Positions 27,739 through 36,880 of a stretch of DNA of 64,000 nucleotides are shown here, in pieces. Position numbers and translations under genes: made by a program. The notes below the pieces were generated by a model. The model was not told the origin of the DNA, made no database searches, and worked only from the letters and a program-made list of their open reading frames with translations. Origin of the DNA: Paenibacillus oryzisoli (GTDB taxonomy: Bacteria > Bacillota > Bacilli > Paenibacillales > NBRC-103111); NCBI RefSeq assembly GCF_001653565.1, contig NZ_LYPB01000081.1, positions 82,057-146,056 of the forward strand, read 5' to 3'. The stretch's first letter is position 1; each line of letters starts with the position of its first letter.

Positions 27739-28992
27739 CTTCTCTCAAAAGGACAAAAGATAGATGTAACCAAGGGAAAAGGGTTATCCAACGTAAAATT
27801 GCAATTTGGATGGTCAGCGGACTCGAAATTGAGCATTGATTCATCTTGTTTTATATTGTCTGATGCTAACCGGTGCGAGAAAGATGAAGATTTTATCTTC
27901 TACGGAAATCCATCTGCGCTAAATGGGGCGGTGATGCATGGTCAAGCTGGTGGACAAGACAAAGAAGCCATCTCCCTATGTTTGGCGAAGATCCCAGCAA
28001 CGACAGCTAAGATTGCTTTTTCACTAACGATTCATGAAGGTGAGAAGAACGGATACAGTATGAAAGATGTCTCCAATCGGTATGTCAGACTCCTGGATGC
28101 CGATCGTAACGAAGAACTATTTCGTTATGAATATGGATCAGACTTGTCACAAGAAACAGCAATCGTCGTTGGTGAGTTATATAGGCACAATGGTGAGTGG
28201 AAATTTAATGCAATTGGCAGTGGTTTTTTTGGCGGATTAGCAGCGTTATGTACGAACTTTGGCCTAGTGATCGAAGAGGAAGCAGCACAAGAAACGGTTG
28301 AAATAGAGGCCAAACCAGTCCTCTCGACGATTGATCTGCGCAAGAAAATTGTTCAAATCACACTAGAAAAGAAAAAGATGAAACATGTTGCTGCAAGAGT
28401 TGGTTTAGTGCTCGACATCTCCGGATCTATGATTTCCTTGTATAGAAACGGGACCGTTCAGGAGGTTGTTGAACGGATACTCGCTGTAGCATGTCAATTT
28501 GATGATAATGCGACTCTGGATGTGTGGGTGTATGACAACGAATTTAGTCGATTGCCTTCTGCAACGGAGCGGGATTTTGATCAATATGTGGAAAAACATA
28601 TTCTGAATAACCGAAATATCCATAAGTTTGGTCGTAATAATGAACCTCCGGTTATGAATGATGTGATCCGTAAATATACAGTTGAAGAGGATTCACCGCT
28701 TCCCGCGTTCGTTATTTTTATTAACGATGGTGGAGTTGTAAAATCTATAAAAAAAGTAATCGTGGAATCCTCACTTCAACCACTCTTTTGGCAATTCGTC
28801 GGAATTGGCAATTCCGATTTCGAAGTCCTGAAGCAGCTGGATACGATGGAAGGTCGAATTGTAGACAACGCTAATTTTATCCATATTAAAGATATTGCTA
28901 AGATATCGGATGAAGATTTATATAATCAGCTGCTGAATGAATTTCCGTTATGGCTTAAGGAAGCGAAGGAGAAGCGGGTTATCCGGAGTTGA
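27736..28992 (+). CDS. TerD-domain protein with C-terminal vWA (TerF-like) domain
   Basis: A cytoplasmic stress protein of 418 residues. The N-terminal TerD/CABP fold occupies about residues 1-185 (LLSKGQKIDVTKGKG, DEDFIFYGNP, FSLTIHEGEKNG). The C-terminal von Willebrand A domain begins near 220 and has an intact metal site, VLDISGSMISLYRNG. This fusion is the TerF/TerY-like part of the tellurite and phage-stress ter network, which normally occurs with TerB, TerC and other TerD genes. Here it stands alone. It may sense Ca2+ or act as a scaffold (inference). Confidence 0.9.
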   Translation: MLLSKGQKIDVTKGKGLSNVKLQFGWSADSKLSIDSSCFILSDANRCEKDEDFIFYGNPSALNGAVMHGQAGGQDKEAISLCLAKIPATTAKIAFSLTIHEGEKNGYSMKDVSNRYVRLLDADRNEELFRYEYGSDLSQETAIVVGELYRHNGEWKFNAIGSGFFGGLAALCTNFGLVIEEEAAQETVEIEAKPVLSTIDLRKKIVQITLEKKKMKHVAARVGLVLDISGSMISLYRNGTVQEVVERILAVACQFDDNATLDVWVYDNEFSRLPSATERDFDQYVEKHILNNRNIHKFGRNNEPPVMNDVIRKYTVEEDSPLPAFVIFINDGGVVKSIKKVIVESSLQPLFWQFVGIGNSDFEVLKQLDTMEGRIVDNANFIHIKDIAKISDEDLYNQLLNEFPLWLKEAKEKRVIRS

Positions 28993-29016
28993 TGGAAGAG
29001 GATCCTGACTATTCTC

Positions 29017-29047
29017 AAGGGCTGCCCCAACTAGGGTAGTCCTTTTT
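29017..29047 (+). terminator. Intrinsic terminator after the TerD-vWA gene
   Basis: AAGGGCTGCCC (29017-29027) pairs with GGGTAGTCCTT (29034-29044) with two G-T pairs, and a T run follows. Confidence 0.85.
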
Positions 29048-29135
29048 GCAGTTTAATTGTAATGCTAATACATTATTAATGATTTTTTATATAGATATTA
29101 AACAATTTTAGGTTATGATAGAGCTAACTGTAAAT

Positions 29136-29185
29136 GACAGTATTAGACAATAGTAGACAGTATTAGACAGCAGTAGACAGGAGTT
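29136..29185 (+). repeat. Five 10-bp tandem repeats in the leader of the GGDEF/EAL gene
   Basis: The units read GACAGTATTA, GACAATAGTA, GACAGTATTA, GACAGCAGTA and GACAGGAGTT. The last unit contains the Shine-Dalgarno sequence and the first candidate start codon. A TATGAT -10-like box sits upstream at 29114-29119, so the repeats lie in the transcribed leader or overlap the promoter. Confidence 0.8.
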
Positions 29186-31562
29186 GACCATTCTTTTGAT
29201 ACACCTAATAACCAGGCTCGCGAGGCAATGGCGGCATCATTTCAACTTGTTCCGCAAGGCCCCGGGCGTACAGTCGGTGGGTCTGAGGCTGTTGGTCTGG
29301 GCAGTTGGCAGTACGGCGATTTTATTTGTTGGATTCAGTTTTTTTTCTTACTCCCATTCACAACAGATTGTCGTAGACAAGATGACCTCAACTACCAAAC
29401 AAACGGTTGCGCAAACCAGAGACACGTTAAATATTATTTTCCAGAATTACGAGGATGTAACCTTTAACATCTTGACCGATGAGGATATGTTGAATCAACT
29501 CCAGGTATACGGTAGTGTGTTTACTAGTCAGAACGATAAATTCGTAGCAAAGAATAAAATTGTAGAGAGCTTAGCCATTCGTTTTTTTAGCAAAAGCGAT
29601 ATCACGAATATCCATTTGATTCCGGTGGATCCGAAGCTGAAAGAAATTACAACAGATACGCTGCATGCAGAATCAATTGAGTATAGTAAGGAAGCGTGGT
29701 TTCAGAGGGCGGTTATTGCGAATGGCGAAATCGGATGGCTTCCTACGCAAAGATATGGCTACTCGAACATCGGGCAACCGTCGTTTGCTATCAATCGGCT
29801 TATTAAATTGAGTTCAGGTATGAAATATGTGCTTCTTATTGAGATCAGCTCTGAGGTATTGAAGCGTTCCATCAGTGATATACCGAATGGAGAAATGGTC
29901 ATTCTGAATCCGGCCAATCAATTGTTGACGAGAACAAATTCAGAAACAGAAGGCGACTTCTATCGAATTCCTAACGTATTCGAAGCGAATCCGATTCGTG
30001 CCGGACATCCTTCTGCAAGTAAAACGGTCAAGGTGAACGGGGAGATGCAGCTAATCGTTGCGGAGAAAATAGCAGCTAGTGATTGGACCGTACAAGCTGT
30101 GCTTCCAAGCTCGGAATTGTTCAAAGATGCGAACACCATTGGCAATAGTATGTTGATTAGTATGGTCGGAATTGCGATCATGACCTACTTATTTAACTAC
30201 TACCTACAAAGACGGCGTAATGCAAAGAAAATCCGATATATGGCTTTCCATGATCATTTGACGGATTTAGTAAACCGGAAGTTGTTTATGGAAGTTATTG
30301 ATAAGGAAATTCAAACCGCGCGTCAACATAAGTTGGAATTTACTGTTCTCTTTCTAGACTTGGACAGGTTCAAAATTATTAATGATACATTTGGCCACGA
30401 GGCTGGCGATAAACTGCTAATTGAAACAGCACGGCGACTAGAGAATACGTTGGATAAATCTTGTACGATCTCCCGCTTTGGCGGCGACGAATTTCTCGTT
30501 CTGATACCGAACACTGGGGATCAAGAGGTGATTTTGACCATTATCCAGGAGATTACTTCTCACATTCAGAAGCCTGTATATTATGAGGAGCAAGAGCTCT
30601 ATGTCTCTGTTAGTATAGGTGTTAGTATATATCCGCATGATGGCAATGATATACAGAGCTTAACTAAGCACGCGGATACAGCGATGTACAGTGCGAAGGA
30701 GAGCGGCAGAAATAATTATAAATTTTATAACACCACGATGGAAAAAAATACATATGCGAAGCTGTCTTTGGAAAGAGATTTGCGACATGCGATAGAGCGT
30801 GACGAGTTATTGCTCTATTATCAGCCGCAAATTGAACTAGACTCCGGGTGTATCCTAGGTGTTGAAACGCTAGCCCGCTGGAAGCATCCAAAGCATGGTT
30901 TCATTCCACCATCGGAGTTTATTCCCATTGCTGAGTACTCGCGGCTGATCGTGCCCATTGGCAAATGGATTCTATACACAGCGTGTAAGCAAAACAAAGC
31001 CTGGCAAGATGCAGGGCTCCCTAAGGTGCATGTAGCAGTGAACTTATCCCTTCACCAGTTCCAGAATTCAGAAATCATACAAACTGTGGCGCAAATCTTG
31101 GAGGAAACAGGCTTGGAGCCGCAGTATTTGGAATTAGAGATTACAGAATCCATTGCGATGCAGGATGTAGAGAAAGTTATTCTAACCTTACAAGGCTTGT
31201 ATGCTTTAGGGGTGAAAATCTCAATTGATGATTTCGGTACAGGTTATTCTTCCTTAAATTATTTGAAAAACTTCCCGATTCAGCGGTTGAAAATTGATAA
31301 ATCGTTTCTCGATGATATTGTCAGAAGTGAGAAAGAGCGTGCCATTGTCGGAGCAATCATCGTTATGGCACACAGTTTGAATTTACGTGTGACAGCAGAA
31401 GGCGTAGAGTCAATGGAACAAGTGGCTCTGTTACAAGACTGCAATTGCGATGAGATTCAAGGTTACATTTATAGCCGTCCCATTCCGTCAAGCGAATGCG
31501 CAGAATTGCTGGCAGAGAGAAGGGTGTTTGACACATCTATGACAATTCTACAAGGTGGCTAA
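29184..31562 (+). CDS. Membrane-bound GGDEF-EAL protein (cyclic di-GMP turnover)
   Basis: A 792-residue signalling protein. A TM segment at about residues 32-55 is followed by a ~270-residue extracellular Cache-like sensor and a second TM near 325-345. The GGDEF domain comes next, with intact SRFGGDEF. The EAL domain has GVETLARW, EITESIA, DDFGTGYSSL and KIDKSFL. Both catalytic halves look intact, so it may make or degrade cyclic di-GMP. The start is TTG at 29184 or 29196. GGAG abuts the first, so 29196 (LIHLITRLARQ) is possible. The next gene is a binding lipoprotein, perhaps a ligand partner. Confidence 0.9.
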   Translation: MTILLIHLITRLARQWRHHFNLFRKAPGVQSVGLRLLVWAVGSTAILFVGFSFFSYSHSQQIVVDKMTSTTKQTVAQTRDTLNIIFQNYEDVTFNILTDEDMLNQLQVYGSVFTSQNDKFVAKNKIVESLAIRFFSKSDITNIHLIPVDPKLKEITTDTLHAESIEYSKEAWFQRAVIANGEIGWLPTQRYGYSNIGQPSFAINRLIKLSSGMKYVLLIEISSEVLKRSISDIPNGEMVILNPANQLLTRTNSETEGDFYRIPNVFEANPIRAGHPSASKTVKVNGEMQLIVAEKIAASDWTVQAVLPSSELFKDANTIGNSMLISMVGIAIMTYLFNYYLQRRRNAKKIRYMAFHDHLTDLVNRKLFMEVIDKEIQTARQHKLEFTVLFLDLDRFKIINDTFGHEAGDKLLIETARRLENTLDKSCTISRFGGDEFLVLIPNTGDQEVILTIIQEITSHIQKPVYYEEQELYVSVSIGVSIYPHDGNDIQSLTKHADTAMYSAKESGRNNYKFYNTTMEKNTYAKLSLERDLRHAIERDELLLYYQPQIELDSGCILGVETLARWKHPKHGFIPPSEFIPIAEYSRLIVPIGKWILYTACKQNKAWQDAGLPKVHVAVNLSLHQFQNSEIIQTVAQILEETGLEPQYLELEITESIAMQDVEKVILTLQGLYALGVKISIDDFGTGYSSLNYLKNFPIQRLKIDKSFLDDIVRSEKERAIVGAIIVMAHSLNLRVTAEGVESMEQVALLQDCNCDEIQGYIYSRPIPSSECAELLAERRVFDTSMTILQGG

Positions 31563-31588
31563 CCGTTTGAGTTGGGCGAGGGGGAACC

Positions 31589-32938
31589 ATGAAGAGAATA
31601 AAACCAAGAGATAGAAACAAAGGGTTGCTCGTTATCAATTGGATTGTGCTTATGATGTTCGTAATGGGGTGTTCCAGTCAGGAAGCCCCCATACCAACTT
31701 CATTGCCAACGGACGACACGAAAATAACACTGCGTATGATCGAGAGCTTAACCAATTCGAATCGAACGGCCATTCTGAAAGGCTTAATTGCGCAATTCGA
31801 AAGTCAAAACCCGAATATCCATGTCGAATTGATATCACCACCTTTTACACAGGCGGATCTTACGATAAAGACGATGCTGAATGTGAAGCAAGAGCTCGAT
31901 GTTATGGAAGTCAGAGATATTAACGTTGCTAATCTAGCAAGCCAAGGCTATATTGATCCTTTAAATACATACATATCCGCTTGGGATGAAAGTAATACGC
32001 TCTCCCATGCTGCTCAATCCATTTCCCTTGTTGGCCGTAAGAATTACTTTATTGCGAACGGTTTATATCAACGCCAAATGTTCTACCGCCAAGATTGGCT
32101 GGAGGACGCCGGCCTTAAACCACCTTCTTCATGGGAAGAGTTGTATGAAGTAAGTAAAAAACTAACAGATCCTGCGAAAAATCAGTTTGGCTTTTCCTTT
32201 CGTGGCGCGAAAGGCGCGATTGCTATATCGGATTCGTTGATCAGGGCTTACAATAGTGATCTCGTTAATCTAGATGACGGTCAATTCCTTAATGATGGGT
32301 CAACCATCTACAGCTCTCCTGAAGCGGTAAAAGCAATGGAATTATATGTAAATCTATATAAGGATGCTTCGCCACCTGATTCGCTATACTGGGGATTCCA
32401 AGAGCAGGTGGAGGCTTTCACCTCGGGTGTGACAGGGATTTTGCTGCAGGATCCAGATGTCATTCAAACGATTCAAGATACCATGCAGCCAGGAACGTGG
32501 GCAACAGCGCCGCTGCCAACAGGACCCAAAGGGAAGGCACTTGTCAGTGTAGGCGGTGCCGGCTGGGGGATGGCCTCCTATTCCAAACATAAAGCTGAAG
32601 CATGGAAGCTGATCGCTTTTCTTTCTGGAGCTAAGTCAAATACGGAATTATCCAAAAAATACGGCCTGATCCCGACGCACACCTCCGCGTTTTCTGATCC
32701 TTTTTTCCAAACTGGCCCCTATAAAACCTTGCTCGATATGACGCTCAAGCCAGATATCTTCCTGCTCTTCAAACCACCATTTCAATATCCAGGCAACAGC
32801 AGTTGGGATAAGGTAGCCATGGATTCCGGGCAGGCGATGCTGTCAGGAAATGCCACAATTGAGGAAACGTTAAGCAAGTGGGATGCTTTCTGGCAGGAAC
32901 AGAAACGAACGACGGGGATGGGATTGAACAAGAATTGA
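31589..32938 (+). CDS. Lipoprotein solute-binding protein (family 1)
   Basis: A 449-residue membrane-tethered binding protein. The signal peptide ends in a lipobox FVMGCSS. Features of sugar-binding proteins follow: an ITLRMIES-like start of the mature domain, LEDAGLKPPSSWEELYEVSKKLTDP, and GFQEQVEAFTSGVTGILLQDPD. No permeases are adjacent, so it is an orphan. It lies 26 bases downstream of the GGDEF-EAL gene, with a GGGGG ribosome site, which suggests it presents a ligand to the Cache sensor of that protein rather than serving import. That role is inference. Confidence 0.9.
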   Translation: MKRIKPRDRNKGLLVINWIVLMMFVMGCSSQEAPIPTSLPTDDTKITLRMIESLTNSNRTAILKGLIAQFESQNPNIHVELISPPFTQADLTIKTMLNVKQELDVMEVRDINVANLASQGYIDPLNTYISAWDESNTLSHAAQSISLVGRKNYFIANGLYQRQMFYRQDWLEDAGLKPPSSWEELYEVSKKLTDPAKNQFGFSFRGAKGAIAISDSLIRAYNSDLVNLDDGQFLNDGSTIYSSPEAVKAMELYVNLYKDASPPDSLYWGFQEQVEAFTSGVTGILLQDPDVIQTIQDTMQPGTWATAPLPTGPKGKALVSVGGAGWGMASYSKHKAEAWKLIAFLSGAKSNTELSKKYGLIPTHTSAFSDPFFQTGPYKTLLDMTLKPDIFLLFKPPFQYPGNSSWDKVAMDSGQAMLSGNATIEETLSKWDAFWQEQKRTTGMGLNKN

Positions 32939-33001
32939 ACAAGAATTGAAACGTGATAGAATAGAAGAAGATGATTTGTTTATGAAAAAGGAGAGCTTTA
33001 A

Positions 33002-33529
33002 TTGAATCCAGATATAAGGAGCCTAGTTGCAGTAACTAGCAGTTTAGAACAAGCTGGCATTCGATACTCGTTAGGTGGCAGTGGGTTAATGCTGAGCCTT
33101 GGTTTAACCGATACGGTGGGTGATTGGGATGTGATGGTTGAAGCTCCTCTTGAGGGGGTTAAACATGCGTTGCTTCACGAGCAAGTCGAAGAAATAACGA
33201 GTGGGGACTATCCATTTGGCACAGCGTATAAGCTAGTCGTACATAGTGGCACACCTCAGGTAGAGATCATCGGAGGACTCTCCATCTATACGGACGGAAG
33301 TCTATGCAGACTCCCTTCTATTCCGAGCTCTTCATGGAACGGTATTCAAGTTGGCTCCCCTGAAGTTTGGTATGTTGCCTATGCCCTTATGAATAGGAGC
33401 GCGAAGGCGGCGGTATTGCTGTCCTATTTGAAGAAAATCGGTGCCAATCAAGAAATATTGAACAGACTGATGAACGAGCCGCTCCCTGACGCGATCATGG
33501 GGGAAATCAGATTTCTGATCGAAGCGTAG
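33002..33529 (+). CDS. Small nucleotidyltransferase-fold protein, function unknown
   Basis: A 175-residue soluble protein starting at a TTG after an AAAAAGGAG site. Near residue 20 it has YSLGGSGLMLSLGL and then DWDVMVE, which fits the GS...DxD core of nucleotidyltransferase-fold proteins of the MNT/AbiE/aminoglycoside-adenylyl type. The rest is not a known resistance enzyme. It precedes a DUF402 gene by 12 bases. No toxin partner was identified, so a toxin-antitoxin role is not supported. Confidence 0.6.
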   Translation: MNPDIRSLVAVTSSLEQAGIRYSLGGSGLMLSLGLTDTVGDWDVMVEAPLEGVKHALLHEQVEEITSGDYPFGTAYKLVVHSGTPQVEIIGGLSIYTDGSLCRLPSIPSSSWNGIQVGSPEVWYVAYALMNRSAKAAVLLSYLKKIGANQEILNRLMNEPLPDAIMGEIRFLIEA

Positions 33530-33541
33530 AAGGACGGGACA

Positions 33542-34057
33542 ATGGCAAAGCAAATCACAATTCAGGCATTAAAATATGGCAATCGTCTACATTACGAATG
33601 GCATACAACCTTATTAGAAAAGACTCCTTCACATATTGTTGTTCTAGGTGAGTACGGAAGACAACTGCATCATTATACGAAGCAAAGTGTATTCACGATT
33701 AATAATTGGTCCCTTGAATTTTTCTCATTCGACTCTTGGTTTACAGTAAGTGCGGAAGTGGTAGACGGCAGGTTAGAACAGTTCTATTGTAATATCAATC
33801 AGCCGGCTGTGATGGAGGGGAATACAGTTTCTTTTGTCGATCTGGATTTAGATTATGTGCGAAGAAATGGTATATGGCAGGTTGTTGACGAAGATGAATT
33901 CGCAGCCCATGCCATTCAATTCGGGTATCCCGATGATCTGATTCAGAAGGCTGAGCAAGAGTTGGCGGCTTTAAAGGAAAAGGTTGCGAAAAGGGAATAT
34001 CCGTTTGATGGTTATCTGGCATCGTTCATCCCGTGTATTCCTAGTACATGTAGGTAA
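33542..34057 (+). CDS. DUF402-family protein
   Basis: A 171-residue protein of the DUF402 (FAU-1/YjjG-phosphatase-like) beta-barrel family. The family pattern is visible in YGNRLHYEWHTTLLEKT, the acidic LDLDYVRRNGIWQVVDEDEFAAH and the helical end IQKAEQELAALKEKV. Family members include nucleoside di- and triphosphate phosphatases and RNA-binding proteins. It is probably cytosolic and co-transcribed with the upstream nucleotidyltransferase-like gene. Confidence 0.8.
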   Translation: MAKQITIQALKYGNRLHYEWHTTLLEKTPSHIVVLGEYGRQLHHYTKQSVFTINNWSLEFFSFDSWFTVSAEVVDGRLEQFYCNINQPAVMEGNTVSFVDLDLDYVRRNGIWQVVDEDEFAAHAIQFGYPDDLIQKAEQELAALKEKVAKREYPFDGYLASFIPCIPSTCR

Positions 34058-34089
34058 GTTTTACGAAATATGGGGAGGTTTCACTTATC

Positions 34090-34881
34090 ATGATTACGGT
34101 ACAAATGGTCCTAGATCGTCTTATTGAACCCGTTGGACAACTAGAGAAGACAGTAGATACGCTGAAAAGCGGACGGTTAGATGCGGAAGTTCGAAAAGTG
34201 GCTGTTGTATTTATGACGACGTATGCAGCGATCAAGCAAGCAGTTGAATCTGGTGTTGATCTCATCATCACGCACGAACCGACGTATTACAATCATATGG
34301 ATGAAGGCGAGTGGCTTAGCGGGAATCCTGTGTATGAAAAGAAGCGTGCGCTAATTGAAGAATCGGGTATTGCGATTTTCCGTTTGCACGATTATGTACA
34401 TAGCTATGAACCTGATGGTATTCTAATCGGCATGCTGAAGCAGCTTGAATGGGAATCGTATAGCAGTCCAGAGGAAATGAAGCTGCTGACGCTGCCTTCT
34501 AGTGAAGCGCATACCGTACGCACAATTGCTGCTCATCTTAAAAGCAAACTCGGCATAGAAAGTATGCTCGTAGCAGGGGATCCCGATCTTCCTGTGAAGC
34601 GTATGGGACTTATGCCTGGCGCGTCCGGTGGCCGTTCTCATATCCAATTCCTCGGAAGTCAGGATATCGACCTGCTGATTGTCGGTGAAACCAATGAATG
34701 GGAAACGAACGAATATGTGAGGGACGCCGCGGATATGGGACTTGCGAAGGCACTGATTGTAACGGGGCATCAGAAGAGCGAGGAAGCAGGGATGAAGACG
34801 GTCGTGCAGCTGTTGCGCGAGGCATTTCCTGAAGTGCACGTGGAGATGATCGAGTGCGCGCTTGCGGTGCAGCGGATATAG
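34090..34881 (+). CDS. Nif3-like dinuclear metal-centre protein
   Basis: A 263-residue member of the Nif3/YqfO family (GTP cyclohydrolase I type 2-like fold). The metal-binding motifs are DLIITHEPTYYNHMD near residue 60 and VTGHQKSEEAGMKTV near 225. The classic HHP motif is HEP here. It binds two metal ions, and the cellular role of the family is unclear. A GGGGAGG ribosome site precedes the ATG, and it lies 32 bases after the DUF402 gene. Confidence 0.88.
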   Translation: MITVQMVLDRLIEPVGQLEKTVDTLKSGRLDAEVRKVAVVFMTTYAAIKQAVESGVDLIITHEPTYYNHMDEGEWLSGNPVYEKKRALIEESGIAIFRLHDYVHSYEPDGILIGMLKQLEWESYSSPEEMKLLTLPSSEAHTVRTIAAHLKSKLGIESMLVAGDPDLPVKRMGLMPGASGGRSHIQFLGSQDIDLLIVGETNEWETNEYVRDAADMGLAKALIVTGHQKSEEAGMKTVVQLLREAFPEVHVEMIECALAVQRI

Positions 34882-34892
34882 TAAGGGTGAAG

Positions 34893-34990
34893 TAGAAGTA
34901 GTTGTAGAAGTAAGTAGTGGTAGAAGTAATGAAAGAAATAGTTGTAGATGTAGTGATAGAAGTAGTAATGCAAACCAGTAATAGAAGCAG
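34893..34990. repeat. Degenerate GTAGAAGTAG simple-sequence tract
   Basis: Repeated GTAGAAGTAG/GTAGTG units follow the Nif3 stop codon. Similar purine-rich tracts occur at 39700-39860 and 51190-51300. Nothing coding is evident. Confidence 0.6.
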
Positions 34991-35059
34991 TCTAGGGCAC
35001 TTGGTGTCTGGGGCTGCTTTTTCATTAATGACGGGGATTCGGCACCCTGGTTAAGCAAA

Positions 35060-35244
35060 TAACTGGATTTTCTACAGCTAATTCAAGCGAAATCACGGTA
35101 TTTCTCCATTTAACTGGATTTTCTACAGTTATTCCAGATTAATTTCGCTAAATGGGACATTACGAGCAAAATTAGATGTAGAAAATCCAGTTAAACTCCC
35201 CAACGGCTAGTTTTAGCCGAAAATAGATGTAGGAAATCCAGTTA
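35060..35244. repeat. Composite inverted dispersed element, copy 1
   Basis: AACTGGATTTTCTACAG occurs at 35061-35077 and 35112-35128, and its reverse form TGTAGAAAATCCAGTT or TGTAGGAAATCCAGTT occurs at 35177-35192 and 35229-35244. The whole element is about 185 bp: two direct copies 51 bp apart, then two inverted copies 52 bp apart. A second, diverged copy is at 39349-39534. Confidence 0.75.
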
Positions 35245-35338
35245 ATCTCCTAGGACTGCTCAGTCTGGGAAGTAAACTAGTTAATCTCCTAGGGCTACTC
35301 AGTCTGGGAAGTAAACTAGTTAATCTCCTAGGGCTACT
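35241..35338. repeat. 39-bp tandem repeat, about 2.5 copies
   Basis: Units begin GTTAATCTCCTAGG at 35241, 35280 and 35319. The first two are nearly identical over 39 bp and the third is partial. The first overlaps the end of the composite element. The remainder up to 35597 has only a small CCGTCC/GGACGG hairpin near 35392-35407 and a T/A-rich inverted stretch near 35500. Confidence 0.75.
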
Positions 35339-35597
35339 AATCCCGGGCACGCAAAAGTATCCAGCCTAGTCCGTTGCTACTCCTCAACTCCCGTCCCCGA
35401 AGGACGGTGTTACCTCTTATTTTAGGTGAAAATAGGAAGGGATTCCCTGTTGATTAGAGAATGTTAAACTACCAAAGGGACAGGGGGAAGAAGTTTTTTT
35501 GTTTTTTTCAAAAAAAGTTTCTCGCTGTGTCGATTTCTTCGAAATCAATTCGTCGTCCATATAGAGAGCAAATTTGTGAGAAAAAAAGGAGACTAAC

Positions 35598-36410
35598 ATG
35601 CACATAGCGACATCGAGAGACGGTACCACAATCGCATATGACAAAGGGGGTCAAGGGCCAGCGCTCATTCTGGTAGCGGGAGCTTTCAGCTATCGCAAAT
35701 TTCCCGGTCAGGTGGAGCTCGCGAAGTTGCTTTCGCAGGATTTCACCGTGTATAACTATGATCGTCGAGGCCGAGGGGATAGCGGAAATACATTGCCCTA
35801 CGAGACAATGCGCGAGTTCGAAGATCTTGAGGCGATGATTGAAGAGGCTGGCGGTTCCGCGTATGTATGGGGATTGTCCTCTGGTGCGGTACTTGCACTC
35901 CAGGCAGCAGCGAGGGGAGCCAACATTACAAAATTAGCATTGCATGAACCCCCATTTGTGGTGAAAGCCACAGACCGCAAAGCGCCCCAAGATTTCGTGC
36001 AGCACGTTACGAAGCTCATTGCTTCGGATAAGCGGGCGGAGGCTATCAAGTATTTTATGACACAGGGGATGGGGGCTCCTTCGTTTGTTGTTCGTATAAT
36101 GCGTATGATGCGATCGGTTTGGTCCAATCTCATGGCTGTGGCACACACACTTCCTTATGATGCGGCTTTGTTGGAAGGCTATTTCGATGGGAAGCCACTG
36201 CCAAGAGAGTTGTGGCGAGCTGTCACGATGCCAACGCTTGTGCTTGAAGGTACGGAGAGTCCGGTTTCTCTGCGTCACGGCGCACAGGAACTGGCAGACG
36301 TACTGCCTAACGCGCAGCTACTTAGTAAGAAAGGGCTCGGACATACCAAGAAACTCCATACGAAACTCATTTCGATGGCGCTTAGGGATTTCTTTTTAGG
36401 CGGAAAATAA
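35598..36410 (+). CDS. Alpha/beta hydrolase
   Basis: A cytosolic 270-residue hydrolase. The alpha/beta fold has ALILVAGAFSYRKF in the oxyanion region and the nucleophile elbow GLSSGAVL (Ser near residue 95). A late acidic segment (VLEGTESPVSL) and a likely catalytic His in GLGHTKK follow. The family covers esterases, haloperoxidase-like and lactone hydrolases. An AAAAAGGAG ribosome site precedes the ATG. It lies 35 bases before the DGPF/sigma-factor genes and is often found in such operons, so co-transcription is likely. Confidence 0.88.
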   Translation: MHIATSRDGTTIAYDKGGQGPALILVAGAFSYRKFPGQVELAKLLSQDFTVYNYDRRGRGDSGNTLPYETMREFEDLEAMIEEAGGSAYVWGLSSGAVLALQAAARGANITKLALHEPPFVVKATDRKAPQDFVQHVTKLIASDKRAEAIKYFMTQGMGAPSFVVRIMRMMRSVWSNLMAVAHTLPYDAALLEGYFDGKPLPRELWRAVTMPTLVLEGTESPVSLRHGAQELADVLPNAQLLSKKGLGHTKKLHTKLISMALRDFFLGGK

Positions 36411-36445
36411 CAGGTACAAATTCATACTATAGGAGGAGAACACAT

Positions 36446-36880
36446 ATGAGATTTATGATGATCGTGAAAGCAACAACAGATTCAGAGGCAGGGGCTAAAC
36501 CAAGTCAGGAACTTATTGAGGCGATGCAAAAGTATAATGAGGAACTCGTGAAAGCCGGTGTTTTGCTGGCTGCCGATGGTCTGCAACCTAGTTCAAGTGC
36601 AATTCGAATTTCATACCCGGAGCCGGGGGGCAAACCGAAAGTGGTAGATGGTCCATTCACAGAAGCCAAAGAAATGATCGCGGGCTATACGTTAATTGAG
36701 GTTAAATCGAGGGAAGAAGCCGTGGAATGGGCATTGCGTATGCCAGATCCTCATGGATTCGGTCAAGGTGAGATTGAACTCAGACAGGTGTTCGAAATGG
36801 AGGATATTACGGATAATGCAGAAATGCTAGAGAAAGATGCAGCAATTCGCAAGCAAGCTCAGGAGCAGAACAAAGCGTGA
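36446..36880 (+). CDS. DGPF/YciI-family protein (sigma-factor-associated)
   Basis: A 144-residue cytosolic protein of the YCII-related DGPF family. It contains VVDGPFTEAKEMIAGYTLIEV and a C-terminal EIELRQVFEMED. Genes of this family sit beside ECF42-type sigma factors in many genomes and are thought to be their regulated partners or modulators. An AGGAGGAGAAC ribosome site precedes the ATG. The stop overlaps the GTG start of the sigma factor by four bases. Confidence 0.9.
   Translation: MRFMMIVKATTDSEAGAKPSQELIEAMQKYNEELVKAGVLLAADGLQPSSSAIRISYPEPGGKPKVVDGPFTEAKEMIAGYTLIEVKSREEAVEWALRMPDPHGFGQGEIELRQVFEMEDITDNAEMLEKDAAIRKQAQEQNKA

Noticed and set aside
33002..34057. Toxin-antitoxin pair (MNT/HEPN)
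   Set aside because: The first gene has a nucleotidyltransferase-like core, but the second is a DUF402 protein and not a HEPN toxin.
34423..35058. 211-residue minus-strand frame opposite the Nif3 gene
   Set aside because: It overlaps a clear conserved gene and extends into simple-sequence repeats rich in His, Tyr and Leu.
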